Notes: generated from the letters alone by a model not told the origin. A DNA stretch of 64,000 bases from Streptomyces tagetis (GCF_018069565.1 NZ_JAGPNL010000002.1:186001-250000); one strand, 5' to 3'. Counted from the first letter of the stretch, positions 36,037 to 45,635 are shown. Translations and numbers: made by a program.

Positions 36037-36933
36037 GTGAAGCGCTTCGAACGGCTCGAACAGATCCGGCGGATGGACCCCTACCGGGACGCGTGGGAGA
36101 TCCACCGGCTCTCCTCCGCCTACGAGTTCCCCTGGGACTACACCCGCGCCCTGGAACTGGCCCTCTACCGCACCTACGCCGTTCCCAGCGTCGGCCGGCT
36201 GCTCGCCGAGACCGCCGAACTCACCGCCCGGAGCCAGAAGCGCTACGACGACACCGTCCTGCTCCTCGACGCCGTCGTCGAGCACGGCTTCGGCAGCGTG
36301 CAGGGACGCACCGCGATCCGCCGGATGAACCAGATGCACCGCAGTTACGACATCACCAACGACGACATGCGCTACGTCCTGTGCACCTTCGTCGTCATGC
36401 CCAAACGCTGGATCGACGCGTACGGCTGGCGCCGGATGTCCCGCCACGAGACCGTCGCCGGCGCCGTCTACTACCGCACACTGGGACGCCACATGGGGAT
36501 CAAGGACATCCCCGAGACCTACGAGGAGTTCGAGAGCTGCCTCGATGCCTACGAGGAGGCCCACTTCGGGTGGGACGAGGGTGCGCGCCGGGTATCCGAC
36601 GCCACCCTCGACCTCATGACCTCCTGGTACCCGCGTCCACTCGCCCCCGCACTGCGCGCCGGGACCCTGGCACTGCTCGACGAGCCCTTGCTGAGGGCCT
36701 TCCGCTACGACCCGCCGAGCCCCGCCACCCGTGCCCTCGTCCGGCGTGCCGTCCGTCTGCGCGGGCGTGCCGTGCGTTTGCTGCCGCCTCGGCGTGTCCC
36801 GCACCACGCCCGGCAGAACCGGGAGGTCAAGGGCTATCCGAACGGCTACCGGGTGGCCGAGTTGGGTACCCACCCGGTCCCCGGCACAGGCGGCTGCCCC
36901 GTACGTCACCTCGGGGCGGCGCCCGCCGAATGA
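36037..36933 (+). CDS. Oxygenase MpaB family / DUF2236 protein
   Basis: 298 residues. WEIHRLSSAYEFPWDYTRALELALYRTYAVP, then TARSQKRYDDTVLLLDAVVEHG, MNQMHRSYDITNDDMRYVLCTF and GWRRMSRHE carry the conserved His residues of DUF2236, related to latex-clearing protein and MpaB haem oxygenases. The biological substrate is unknown. Starts at GTG 36037 with GGAAGGGACGG upstream. Convergent with the methyltransferase gene. Confidence 0.85.
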   Translation: MKRFERLEQIRRMDPYRDAWEIHRLSSAYEFPWDYTRALELALYRTYAVPSVGRLLAETAELTARSQKRYDDTVLLLDAVVEHGFGSVQGRTAIRRMNQMHRSYDITNDDMRYVLCTFVVMPKRWIDAYGWRRMSRHETVAGAVYYRTLGRHMGIKDIPETYEEFESCLDAYEEAHFGWDEGARRVSDATLDLMTSWYPRPLAPALRAGTLALLDEPLLRAFRYDPPSPATRALVRRAVRLRGRAVRLLPPRRVPHHARQNREVKGYPNGYRVAELGTHPVPGTGGCPVRHLGAAPAE

Positions 36934-36989
36934 ACACACCGCACCGGAGTCTTCCGAAGCGGCCGAAGTACCCGTGACCGCCTCGGCCG

Positions 36990-37589
36990 TCAGGCCTCGC
37001 GGAGGGCCAGGGCGAGGAACCGGGCGTCCTCGTCGGCGTACGACGTCATCCTCCACCCGGAACCGGCCAGCAGCGGGCGGAGATTGTGCTCTGCCCGCAG
37101 GTCCGCCGACGTGAGCCGGCGCCCCTGGCGGGCAGCCAGTGCCGCCCTGCCGATCGGGTGGAAGAGCGCCAGCACCCCACCGGGACGCACGACGCGGGCC
37201 AGCTCGCGCAGGTTCGCGGACGGATCGGGCAGATGGGCGACGAGACCCGCCGCGAACACGGCGTCGAACGCCTCCGTAGTCAGCGGGAGCGCGGCGACGT
37301 CGGCGAGCAACAGAGCCCCGTCGCGGTCCCTTCCGGCACGGACGGCGGCCTGGAGCATGGCCGGCGTCAGGTCGGCTCCGACGACCACGCCCGACGGCCC
37401 GACCGCCGCCCTCAGCGGCGTGAGCGCGCGTCCGGTGCCGCACCCGGCGTCGAGGACGCGGTCCCCCGCCCGCAGGCCCATGTCCGTGACCGCACCGGTG
37501 TAGGCCGGTCCGTCGTCGGGGAACCGGAGGTCCCATTCGGCGGCACGGGCCGTGAAGAACTCCCGGACGTGGGTGTGGTCGTCGCTCAT
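36990..37589 (-). CDS. Class I SAM-dependent methyltransferase
   Basis: 199 residues. Motif I is VLDAGCGTGRAL (~46-57), followed by VVGADLTPAMLQAA (acidic end of beta2), LLLADVAALPL, and the post-motif AGLVAHLPDPSANLRELARV and VRPGGVLALFHP, as in UbiE/type-11 methyltransferases. Substrate unknown. ATG 37589 (MSDDHTHV) chosen; ATG 37598 is in frame three codons upstream. Confidence 0.9.
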   Translation of the reverse strand: MSDDHTHVREFFTARAAEWDLRFPDDGPAYTGAVTDMGLRAGDRVLDAGCGTGRALTPLRAAVGPSGVVVGADLTPAMLQAAVRAGRDRDGALLLADVAALPLTTEAFDAVFAAGLVAHLPDPSANLRELARVVRPGGVLALFHPIGRAALAARQGRRLTSADLRAEHNLRPLLAGSGWRMTSYADEDARFLALALREA

Positions 37590-37931
37590 GCACCGCATGA
37601 TCCCCCATCGGCGGCACCCGCACACGGGGTACCGCCGCCCCGGGGTGGCAGAGGGAGAGGCACGAAACCCGTCCTGGGCCCATGAACGCTAATGATCATT
37701 TACGGCACATGTGTGCCTGCTTCTGTGCTGCTGCATGAGTCGATCGGTCATCGAACGATCGTCGGGCGGTCAGAACAGTTGCAAAGTGGTCCCATCGTGC
37801 GCAGAACGCCCCCGGTTGTCATCATGCAGGCGTCCCGCACCGGGGCCGGGACCGCACAGGAGGCTGAGCGGGGCTCCGGGCAGGCACGCACGCGCGTCGA
37901 CCGTTGCCCGCACTCCCGAGAGAAGTGATGG
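37590..37931. other. Divergent intergenic region with AT-rich segment
   Basis: About 340 bp between the methyltransferase and the GTPase gene. It contains an AT-rich palindrome AATGATCATT near 37690-37699 and the segment CAGTTGCAAAGTGG further right, possibly a promoter. No gene is supported here. Confidence 0.5.
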
Positions 37932-38564
37932 ATGGTCCCCGAGCACCCCGGCGCCCCCGTGGGCGACCTGAACGTACTGGCCCTGAAGATCCTGGTGGCC
38001 GGGGGATTCGGCGTGGGGAAGACCACCCTGGTGGACGCGGTCAGCGAGATCAGGCCGGTGCGCACGGAGGAACCCCACGGCGCGGCGGGCCGGCACCTCA
38101 CCGACACGCGCGGCGCGCACGGCACCGACCTGCGCCACGACACCGACGCGAAGACCACGACGACGGTCGCCATGGACTTCGGGCGCATCGGCATGCTGCC
38201 CGACCTTTTCCTCTACCTCTTCGGCACGCCCGGCCAGGACCGGTTCCGGTTCCTGTGGGACACCCTGGCGCAGGGCGCCCTCGGCGCGGTCGTCCTCGCG
38301 GACACCCGGCGTCTACAGGACTGCTTCCCCGCCGTGGACTACTTCGAGCAGCGGCGCATCCCGTTCGTGGTGGCCGTCAACCACTTCACGGGTGCCCTCC
38401 GCTACGCGGCCCCCGACATCCTGCGCGCCCTGGACCTGGATGCCGGGACACCGGTGGTGTTCTGCGACGCGCGGGACCGGAACTCCGGGAAGCACGTGCT
38501 CAGCAGCCTCGTCGAGTACGCCGGGCGCGTGCACACGGCACGGCTGCTCGACTCCGTCCGCTGA
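37932..38564 (+). CDS. Conservon-type small GTPase (CvnD-like)
   Basis: 210 residues. G1 loop GGFGVGKTT (~24-32), a switch region with TTTTVAMDFG, G3 loop LFGTPGQDRF, and VAVNHFTG in place of the NKxD motif. This is the MglA/CvnD family that works with Roadblock proteins and sensor kinases in Streptomyces conservons. Here no cvnA or cvnC gene is present, and the only Roadblock gene (39165) is separated by a minus-strand gene. ATG 37932 is chosen; an out-of-frame ATG lies four bases before it. Confidence 0.9.
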   Translation: MVPEHPGAPVGDLNVLALKILVAGGFGVGKTTLVDAVSEIRPVRTEEPHGAAGRHLTDTRGAHGTDLRHDTDAKTTTTVAMDFGRIGMLPDLFLYLFGTPGQDRFRFLWDTLAQGALGAVVLADTRRLQDCFPAVDYFEQRRIPFVVAVNHFTGALRYAAPDILRALDLDAGTPVVFCDARDRNSGKHVLSSLVEYAGRVHTARLLDSVR

Positions 38565-38617
38565 CGCGCGCACGACCCCGTCCGGCCGGTCCCGGGCACA
38601 CGCCGGCGGGCGAGGGC

Positions 38618-39046
38618 TCAGTCCGCCACGGCGCTCAGCGCCATGACCTTGTCGACGGCCACACGCACGAGGAGTTCTCCCGGAACCCCGTTGCGGGCAC
38701 CGAACTCCTCGGCGCGCTCCCTTCCCATGTAACGGGCCGCGATCCGGGTGGCCCAGTGCCGGAGGTCGTCGAGATCCTCCGAGAGCCGGGCCCGCCCCTG
38801 GATCACGACGAATGCGAACGGCGGCCGGTCGTCGTCCACGCACAGGGCGACCCGTCCGTCCCGGAGCAGATTGCGTCCTTTGACGGTCTCCTTGCCGGTG
38901 TTGAACACCACCTCGTCACCGTCCAGCAAGTACCAGATCGGTGCCACGTGCGGACTGCCGTCGGCACGAACGGTCGAGAGTTTTGCCGTGCGGGTGCCGT
39001 CCGAGACGAAGGCCCGCCACTGCTCCTCGGTCATCTTCTCTGCCAT
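38618..39046 (-). CDS. PPOX-class flavin/F420-dependent oxidoreductase
   Basis: 142 residues, split-barrel fold: TAKLSTVRADGSPHVAPIWYLLDG, VFNTGKETVKGRNLLRDGRVALCVDD and FVVIQGRARLSED are the strands of pyridoxamine-5'-phosphate-oxidase-like proteins that use FMN or F420. Homologues are annotated as F420-dependent reductases of unknown substrate. AAGGAGG lies before the ATG. It is inserted between two conservon-type genes in the opposite orientation. Confidence 0.9.
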   Translation of the reverse strand: MAEKMTEEQWRAFVSDGTRTAKLSTVRADGSPHVAPIWYLLDGDEVVFNTGKETVKGRNLLRDGRVALCVDDDRPPFAFVVIQGRARLSEDLDDLRHWATRIAARYMGRERAEEFGARNGVPGELLVRVAVDKVMALSAVAD

Positions 39047-39164
39047 ACCAGCATCCTCCTTGCCGCGAGCCCGGCCGTGGTGAAGGCTGGCGGACAGAAC
39101 CCCCGACCGGGGGAGACCGCACATCAGGGGACGACGTACGGGGACCACAGGGGGGAGACCGAAC

Positions 39165-39578
39165 ATGGCGGAGAAGCATGGGCTCGGCTGGCTGCTGGAC
39201 GATCTGACCGAGCGTGTCGAACACGTGCGGCACGCGCTCATCCTGTCCAACGACGGGCTGGTGACCGGCGCGAGCACCAGCCTGCGACAGGAGGACGCGG
39301 AACACCTCGCGGCCGTCTCGTCCGGACTGCACAGCCTGGCCAAGGGATCGGGGCGCCACTTCGGCGCGGGCGGGGTCCGGCAGACGATGGTCGAGTTCGA
39401 CGACGCGCTGCTGTTCGTCACGGCCGCGGGGGCGGGAAGCTGCCTGTGCGTGCTCAGCGGCGCCGAGTCCGACATAGGGCGGGTCGCCTACGAGATGACG
39501 TTACTCGTCAACCGGGTCGGCGAGCATCTCGACATCGATGCCCGGCAGCCCGGACAGACGCCTCCTGCAACGCCCTGA
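39165..39578 (+). CDS. Roadblock/LC7 domain protein (CvnB-like)
   Basis: 137 residues. LGWLLDDLTERVEHVRHALILSNDGL and VTGASTSLRQEDAEHLAAVS, then GAGGVRQTMVEFDDALLFVTAAG and YEMTLLVNRVGEHL match the Roadblock regulators that act on conservon GTPases. The nearby GTPase at 37932 is the obvious partner. A TTA leucine codon at 39501-39503 suggests bldA-dependent translation, unusual in such a small regulator. Confidence 0.92.
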   Translation: MAEKHGLGWLLDDLTERVEHVRHALILSNDGLVTGASTSLRQEDAEHLAAVSSGLHSLAKGSGRHFGAGGVRQTMVEFDDALLFVTAAGAGSCLCVLSGAESDIGRVAYEMTLLVNRVGEHLDIDARQPGQTPPATP

Positions 39579-39717
39579 CCAGGGGCTTCACAGTTCGGAC
39601 AGGGGCTGGCGCGGAGTTGTCCACAGGCCTGCCTCGGATCTCGCGGCGGCGGCTACGGTTCTGTACCAGGCAGGCGCGGACCGCGTCGGCCGGCACACTC
39701 CACGGGGGAGACCAGCC

Positions 39718-40800
39718 ATGTCCGGAAACACCGTCACACACGAGAGCACGGCCCTCGCCGAGCAGATCACCGCCGCCCGCGACGGCTCGGTCGCTGTGGG
39801 CCAGGCGGCACGGGAACTGGGCCTCAAACGGATCGAGTTGGACATCGCCGTCCAACAGGGCCGGGTCCGCACCGTACCCGACGAGGCGGAGCGCGGCCGA
39901 CGTCGCGTGACCCGTGCCGAGATCGAGCGGCTCCGTGCCGAGGAGGGATTCCCCGACGCGCTCCGCGAAGAGGTGCGCACGGTGGGGACCACGGAGGGCG
40001 CGGCCCTCATGGAGATCACGAAGGCCCGGTTCACCCGCCTCGCCCGGCTGGGGCTCCTCGTGCCCGTCGCCTTCCATCTCAACCGGTACCGGGCCGTGGT
40101 CTGGCTGTACCAGGCCGGGGAACTGCGGCAGTTCGCCGCCGACGGCAGGAACACCGCCCTGCTCAGGCGCCGCATGCCCGAGGGGTTGCGGGAGCAGTTG
40201 GACGCGGGGCTGGACCTGCGGCCCCGCAACTGGCGGGGCCGGTACCTGGGTCATCTGCTCCGCCGGAGCGACGCGCCGTGGGAACGGGCGGCGGCCGTCG
40301 CCTCACTACTGGACCCGGTCCATGTCTCGGACATCGTCCCGGACCCCTACGAGCGCTCCCACCTGCGCGTACTTCGCCCGGCGCCGCCGGTCCAGGGCCC
40401 GCCGGGTTCCCCGGCGGCACACATCGTCGAGTCGATCACGACCGCGTGCGAAGGCGACGAGGCCGACTGGCTCCGGGCCGATCTGGCCGCCGAGACGGAG
40501 GCTGCCCGACAGCACAGTGCGGCACCACGCCCGCTTCCGGAGCCCCGGACACCCCGCCGGGTAGGCCGCGGGACGGTGCCCCCGCGCGTCCACCGTCCAC
40601 AGCCCCGGCCGGTCCGCGCCGGGCACGCGGGGCGCCCGGCATCCCGGCCGGGTCCGTCGGCCCGCCCGAGCCGCACCGTCCCGCGCCCGGTTTCCCGGCC
40701 GTCGCCCGACGGGACCCGCCGGGCACCGGTACGACCGTCGGACCGGAGGCCCGGAGCCCTCCGCGTGCTGCTGGGCCGGCTGCGGCGCGGGCATCCGTGA
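39718..40800 (+). CDS. DUF6397-type protein with N-terminal MerR-like helix
   Basis: 360 residues. Residues ~25-90 look like a degenerate helix-turn-helix (VAVGQAARELGLKRIELDIAVQQG, RVTRAEIERLRAEEGF), followed by an alpha-helical core (LMEITKARFTRLARLGLLVP, FHLNRYRAVVWLYQAGELRQFA) and a disordered Arg/Pro-rich tail from ~270. This is the pattern I associate with Streptomyces DUF6397 proteins of unknown function. Ribosome site GGGGGAG before the ATG. Confidence 0.75.
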   Translation: MSGNTVTHESTALAEQITAARDGSVAVGQAARELGLKRIELDIAVQQGRVRTVPDEAERGRRRVTRAEIERLRAEEGFPDALREEVRTVGTTEGAALMEITKARFTRLARLGLLVPVAFHLNRYRAVVWLYQAGELRQFAADGRNTALLRRRMPEGLREQLDAGLDLRPRNWRGRYLGHLLRRSDAPWERAAAVASLLDPVHVSDIVPDPYERSHLRVLRPAPPVQGPPGSPAAHIVESITTACEGDEADWLRADLAAETEAARQHSAAPRPLPEPRTPRRVGRGTVPPRVHRPQPRPVRAGHAGRPASRPGPSARPSRTVPRPVSRPSPDGTRRAPVRPSDRRPGALRVLLGRLRRGHP

Positions 40801-40801
40801 C

Positions 40802-41668
40802 CTACTGGGCGCGGAACAGCCCTTCCTGCACGACGGAGACCAGCAGACGCCCCTGCGTGTCGTAGATCTGGCCGCGGGCCAGACCACGGCCGCCGATCGC
40901 GATCGGCGACTCCTGGTCGTACAGGAACCACTCGTCGGCGCGGAACGGCCGGTGGAACCACATGGCGTGGTCCAGCGACGCCATGTCGAAGCCCCGCTGC
41001 CCCCACAGGGGTTCCACCGGGATGCGCACGGCGTCCAGGAGCGTCATGTCACTGGCGTACGTCAGAGCGCAGGTGTGCACGAGCGGGTCGTCGCCGAGCG
41101 GGCCCACCGCGCGCATCCACACCGCGCTGCGCGGCTCGGCGCCCTTCACCTCCTCCGGGGTCCAGCGCAGCCGGTCCGCGTAACGGATGTCGAAGGGCTG
41201 ACGGCGGGCCATCCGCTCCAACCGGTCCGGCAGCGCGCCCAGGTGCGCCCGGATCTCCTCGGCGACCGTCGGCAGCGACTCGGGCCCCGGCACCTTCCGC
41301 GAGGGCGGCTGCTGGTGCTCGAAACTTCCCTCCTCAGGCTGGTGAAAGGAAGCGGTCAGATTGAAGATCGTGCGCCCCTGCTGCACGGCGGTGACCCGCC
41401 GCGTCGTGAACGACCGCCCGTCCCGCACCCGTTCCACCTGGTACACGATCGGCACCCCCGGGCGTCCGGGGCGCAGGAAGTACGCGTGCAGCGAGTGCAC
41501 CGGGCGGTCACCCTCCGTGGTGCGGCCCGCCGCGACCAGCGCCTGGCCGGCCACCTGGCCGCCGAAGACCCGTTGCAGGGACTCCTCGGGGCTGCGGCCA
41601 CGGAAGATGTCGACCTCGATCCGCTCCAGGTCGAGCAGGGAGACGAGGCTCTCGGCCGGGTTCGTCAT
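40802..41668 (-). CDS. tesB: Acyl-CoA thioesterase II (TesB)
   Basis: 288 residues, double hot-dog fold: RVFGGQVAGQALVAAGRTT and LHAYFLRPGRPGVPIVYQV in the first half, and LDHAMWFHRPFRADEWFLYDQESP, then GRGLARGQIYDTQGRLLVSV in the second. LDHAMWFH contains the catalytic Asp of TesB enzymes. It hydrolyses medium- and long-chain acyl-CoAs. ATG 41668 (MTNPAESL) is the family start. Confidence 0.93.
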   Translation of the reverse strand: MTNPAESLVSLLDLERIEVDIFRGRSPEESLQRVFGGQVAGQALVAAGRTTEGDRPVHSLHAYFLRPGRPGVPIVYQVERVRDGRSFTTRRVTAVQQGRTIFNLTASFHQPEEGSFEHQQPPSRKVPGPESLPTVAEEIRAHLGALPDRLERMARRQPFDIRYADRLRWTPEEVKGAEPRSAVWMRAVGPLGDDPLVHTCALTYASDMTLLDAVRIPVEPLWGQRGFDMASLDHAMWFHRPFRADEWFLYDQESPIAIGGRGLARGQIYDTQGRLLVSVVQEGLFRAQ

Positions 41669-41687
41669 CGGTGAGGTTCTCCCGCGT

Positions 41688-44201
41688 TCAGAGCTGGCCG
41701 ACATGGGTGACACGGAGGACCGCCCGGCTCTCGGCGTCGGAGGCCGTGAGGTCGACCTCCGCGCTGATGCCCCAGTCGTGGTCGCCGTTGGGGTCGTCGA
41801 AGATCTGCCGGACCCGCCACAGGCTGTTCCGCGGTTCCTCCTCGATCACCAGCAGCTTCGGCCCGCGGGCGTCGGGTCCGGTGCCGAGGTCGTCGTACTC
41901 GTCCCAGTACCCGTCCATGGCCTCGCCCCAGGCGTCCGCGTCCCAGCCGGCCTCGGCGTCCATCTCCCCGAGTTCGGCGACCTGGTCGAGGGCGGCCAGC
42001 TCCACGCGCCGGAACAGGGCGTTGCGGACCAGGACGCGGAAGGCGCGCGCGTTGGTGGTGACCGGTCGCACCTGGTCGGCCTTCTCCTGGGCCTCCTCGG
42101 CGGTCATCTCCTCCGGGTTGGCGAGCTGCTCCCACTCGTCCAGGAGGCTGGAGTCGACCTGGCGGACCATCTCGCCCAGCCACTCGATCAGATCCTGGAG
42201 GTCCTCGGACTTCAGGTCGTCCGGGACGGTGTGGTCGAGGGCCTTGTAGGCGCTGGCGAGGTAGCGCAGCACGATGCCCTCGGTGCGGGCAAGCTCGTAG
42301 TGCGAGACCAGCTCCGTGAAGGTCAGCGCCCGCTCGTACATGTCACGGATGACCGACTTCGGCGACAGCGGGTGGTCGCCGACCCACGGGTGGCTCCGGC
42401 GGTAGGTGTCGTACGCGTGGAAGAGCAGCTCCTCCAGCGGCTTCGAGTACGTGACGTCCTGGAGGCGCTCCATGCGCTCCTCGTACTCGACGCCGTCCGC
42501 TTTCATCGCGGCCACGGCCTCGCCGCGCGCCTTGTTCTGCTGGGCGGCGAGGATCTGCCGCGGGTCGTCCAGCGTGGATTCCACGACGGACACCATGTCC
42601 AGCGCGTAGGAGGGCGATTCCGGGTCGAGCAGTTCGAAGGCGGCGAGCGCGAACGTGGACAGCGGCTGGTTCAGCGCGAAGTCCTGTTGCAGGTCCACCG
42701 TCAGGCGCACGATGCGGCCCTCGGAGTCGGGGGAGTCCAGCTTCTCGACGATCCCGCCGTCCAGCAAAGAGCGGTAGATGGCGATGGCCCGCCGGATGTG
42801 CCGCAGTTGCTGCCTGCGGGGCTCGTGGTTGTCCTCCAGCAGGTGCCGCATGGCGTCGAAGGCGTTGCCGGGGCGGGCGATCACCGACAGCAGCATCGTG
42901 TGCGTCACCCGGAAACGGGACGTCAGCGGTTCCGGCTCGGAGGCGATGAGCTTCTCGAAGGTGGTCTCCGACCAGGCGACGAAGCCCTCCGGCGCCTTCT
43001 TGCGGACGACCTTCCGACGCTTCTTCGGGTCGTCGCCGGCCTTGGCGAGTGCCTTCTCGTTCTCGATGACGTGCTCGGGCGCCTGGGCGACGACGAAGCC
43101 CTCCGTGTCGAACCCGGCGCGTCCGGCCCGGCCGGCGATCTGGTGGAACTCGCGGGCCCGCAGCGTGCGGACGCGGCTGCCGTCGTACTTGGTCAGCGCC
43201 GTGAACAGCACCGTACGGATGGGCACGTTGACGCCCACCCCGAGGGTGTCGGTGCCGCAGATCACCTTCAGCAGGCCGGCCTGGGCGAGTTTCTCCACCA
43301 GCCGCCGGTACTTGGGCAGCATGCCGGCGTGGTGCACGCCGATGCCGTGCCGGACGTAGCGGGAGAGGTTGCGGCCGAACTTGGTGGTGAAGCGGAAGTT
43401 GCCGATCAGCTCGGCGATGCGGTCCTTCTCCTCCCGCGAGCACATGTTGATGCTCATCAGCGCCTGCGCCCGCTCCACGGCCTGGGCCTGGGTGAAGTGC
43501 ACGATGTAGACGGGGGCCTGCCGGGCCTCCAGCAGATCGGTGAGGGTCTCGGTGAGCGGGGTGTACCGGTACTCGTAGGAGAGGGGCACCGGGCGGGTGG
43601 CCGAGCGGACCACCGCCGTGGGCCGGCCCGTGCGGCGGGTGAGGTCCTTCTCGAAGAACGACACGTCGCCGAGGGTGGCCGACATCAGCACGAACTGCGC
43701 CTGCGGCAGTTCCAGCAGGGGGATCTGCCAGGCCCAGCCGCGGTCCGGCTCGGCGTAGAAGTGGAACTCGTCCATCACGACCTGGCCGACGTCGGCGTTC
43801 CTGCCGTCGCGCAGCGCGATCGACGCCAGTACCTCGGCGGTGCAGCAGATCACGGGGGCGTCCGCGTTCACGGAGGCGTCGCCGGTGAGCATGCCGACGT
43901 TCTCGGTGCCGAAGATCTTGCACAGTTCGAAGAACTTCTCCGACACCAGCGCCTTGATCGGGGCGGTGTAGAAGGTGACCTCGTCACGGGCGAGCGCGGC
44001 GAAGTGGGCGCCGGCGGCGATCATGCTCTTTCCGGACCCGGTGGGCGTCGACACGATCACGTTCGCGCCGGAGACCACCTCGATCAGCGCCTCCTCCTGG
44101 TGGGCGTAGAGCGTGAGACCGCGTTCCTGGGACCAGGATTCGAAGGCTTCGTACAGGGCGTCGGGGTCGGCGGTCGGCGGCAGACGATCGATGAGGGTCA
44201 C
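41688..44201 (-). CDS. DEAD/DEAH-box helicase with C-terminal DUF3516
   Basis: 837 residues. Walker A STPTGSGKS (~52), Ia TAPIKALVSEKF, motif II VVMDEFHFY, III MSATLGD, and IV-VI HHAGMLPKYRRLVE, TDTLGVGVN, HQIAGRAGRAG make a Ski2-like helicase core. The C-terminal ~400 residues (from FEKLIASEPEPL) match DUF3516, a domain seen with these actinobacterial helicases. RNA or DNA unwinding is expected; the exact role is unknown. GTG start at 44201 fits the conserved MTLIDRLP-type beginning. Confidence 0.9.
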   Translation of the reverse strand: MTLIDRLPPTADPDALYEAFESWSQERGLTLYAHQEEALIEVVSGANVIVSTPTGSGKSMIAAGAHFAALARDEVTFYTAPIKALVSEKFFELCKIFGTENVGMLTGDASVNADAPVICCTAEVLASIALRDGRNADVGQVVMDEFHFYAEPDRGWAWQIPLLELPQAQFVLMSATLGDVSFFEKDLTRRTGRPTAVVRSATRPVPLSYEYRYTPLTETLTDLLEARQAPVYIVHFTQAQAVERAQALMSINMCSREEKDRIAELIGNFRFTTKFGRNLSRYVRHGIGVHHAGMLPKYRRLVEKLAQAGLLKVICGTDTLGVGVNVPIRTVLFTALTKYDGSRVRTLRAREFHQIAGRAGRAGFDTEGFVVAQAPEHVIENEKALAKAGDDPKKRRKVVRKKAPEGFVAWSETTFEKLIASEPEPLTSRFRVTHTMLLSVIARPGNAFDAMRHLLEDNHEPRRQQLRHIRRAIAIYRSLLDGGIVEKLDSPDSEGRIVRLTVDLQQDFALNQPLSTFALAAFELLDPESPSYALDMVSVVESTLDDPRQILAAQQNKARGEAVAAMKADGVEYEERMERLQDVTYSKPLEELLFHAYDTYRRSHPWVGDHPLSPKSVIRDMYERALTFTELVSHYELARTEGIVLRYLASAYKALDHTVPDDLKSEDLQDLIEWLGEMVRQVDSSLLDEWEQLANPEEMTAEEAQEKADQVRPVTTNARAFRVLVRNALFRRVELAALDQVAELGEMDAEAGWDADAWGEAMDGYWDEYDDLGTGPDARGPKLLVIEEEPRNSLWRVRQIFDDPNGDHDWGISAEVDLTASDAESRAVLRVTHVGQL

Positions 44202-44346
44202 GTTCCCATCTTGCCTGCCGCGAGCCCCTCGGGGGGAATCGGATGCCCGTACGAAGATCATGAACGCTACCCTGGACCGTCGGCCGGACATCGGCGGTAC
44301 CGGACAACTGGACAGCGGCACACGAGGAATGGGGCGGGCAGCGGCG

Positions 44347-45141
44347 ATGATGGGACCAGCACACTCACTGTCGGGAGCCGCCGCCTGGCTCGGCGTCGGC
44401 GCGGCGACCGCCGCCGCGGGTCAGCCGATGCCCTGGCCGGTACTGCTCTCCGGCGCTCTGATCTGCGCGGGAGCCGCGCTCGCCCCGGATCTCGACCACA
44501 AGGCCGCGACCATCTCGCGGGCCTTCGGGCCCGTCTCCCAACGGCTGTGCGAGATCGTCGACAAACTCTCCTACTCCGTCTACAAGGCCACCCGGAAGCC
44601 GGGCGACCCGCGCCGCTCCGGCGGGCACCGCACCCTGACGCACACCTGGCTGTGGGCGGTCCTGATCGGCGGGGGCACCTCGGTCGTCGCCATCACCGGG
44701 GGCCGCTGGGCGGTGCTGGGCATCCTCTTCGTGCACATGGTGCTCGCGATCGAGGGACTGCTGTGGCGGGCCACCCGGGGCTCCAGCAGCGACGTGCTGG
44801 TCTGGCTCCTGGCCGCGACCAGCTCCTGGATACTCGCCGGCATCCTCGATCAGCCGGCCGGCGGATCGGACTGGCTCTTCACCGCCCCGGGCCAGGAATA
44901 CCTGTGGCTCGGCCTGCCGATCGTGCTGGGAGCGCTGGTGCACGACATCGGGGACGCGCTGACCGTCTCCGGCTGCCCGATCCTGTGGCCGATACCGGTG
45001 GGCCGCAAGCGCTGGTATCCGATCGGCCCGCCGAAGGCCATGCGGTTCCGGGCCGGGAGCTGGGTGGAGCTGAAGGTGCTCATGCCGGCGTTCATGGTGC
45101 TCGGCGGGGTCGGCTGCGCGGCGGCGCTCAACTTCATCTGA
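44347..45141 (+). CDS. YdjM/DUF457-like metal-dependent hydrolase, membrane protein
   Basis: 264 residues with about five membrane segments. MMGPAHSLSGAAAWLGV carries the first His, LAPDLDHKAATIS the Asp-x-Asp-His, and GGHRTLTHTWLW the HRxxTH motif. These are the metal-binding residues of the family that includes LexA-regulated YdjM. LVHDIGDALT supplies a late His/Asp. The cellular function is not known. ATG 44347 is preferred; ATG 44329 is in frame. Confidence 0.88.
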   Translation: MMGPAHSLSGAAAWLGVGAATAAAGQPMPWPVLLSGALICAGAALAPDLDHKAATISRAFGPVSQRLCEIVDKLSYSVYKATRKPGDPRRSGGHRTLTHTWLWAVLIGGGTSVVAITGGRWAVLGILFVHMVLAIEGLLWRATRGSSSDVLVWLLAATSSWILAGILDQPAGGSDWLFTAPGQEYLWLGLPIVLGALVHDIGDALTVSGCPILWPIPVGRKRWYPIGPPKAMRFRAGSWVELKVLMPAFMVLGGVGCAAALNFI

Positions 45142-45302
45142 GCGGTTCACGGGCGCCGGGCCGCCGGGGGTGGGCGACCTCGACGACCGGGTGGGCCGGC
45201 CCGGCCCCGGGCGGGCGCTTCCCGGGCGCCGTGCCCCCGGACGCGGGGCAGGCAGTGCGCCGGCTCGGCCACGACTCCACCCCGGGGTGGCACCCCGGCC
45301 GG

Positions 45303-45572
45303 TCAGCTCTGGGTCTCGGCGCCCTTGCCCTCGCCGCCGTAGCGCCGTTCGAAGCGGGCGACGCGTCCCTCGGAGTCCACCGTCCTCGCCTTGCCCGTGT
45401 AGAAGGGGTGGCTCTCCGAGGAGATCTCCACGTCCACCACCGGGTAGGTCTCACCGTCGTCCCAGGCGATGGTCTGCTCGCTGGTCGCGGTGGACCGGGT
45501 GAGGAAGGCGTACCCGGCGGCACGGTCCCGGAAGACGACGGCGTGGTAGTCGGGGTGCTTGTCCTTCTGCAT
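45303..45572 (-). CDS. rpmE2: Ribosomal protein bL31, type B
   Basis: 89 residues: [28 protein letters not shown] and [33 protein letters not shown]. It lacks the CxxC zinc ligands of type A bL31, so it is the zinc-independent paralogue. In many bacteria, type B replaces type A under zinc limitation. AAGGAGCTGCC precedes the ATG. No Zur-like palindrome was visible upstream, in contrast to the bL32 gene at 15479. Confidence 0.95.
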   Translation of the reverse strand: MQKDKHPDYHAVVFRDRAAGYAFLTRSTATSEQTIAWDDGETYPVVDVEISSESHPFYTGKARTVDSEGRVARFERRYGGEGKGAETQS

Positions 45573-45635
45573 GGCAGCTCCTTGAACGGCACGGATCATC
45601 GGCCCGACGGCACGGCCGGGCCGGTCCGGGCCGCG

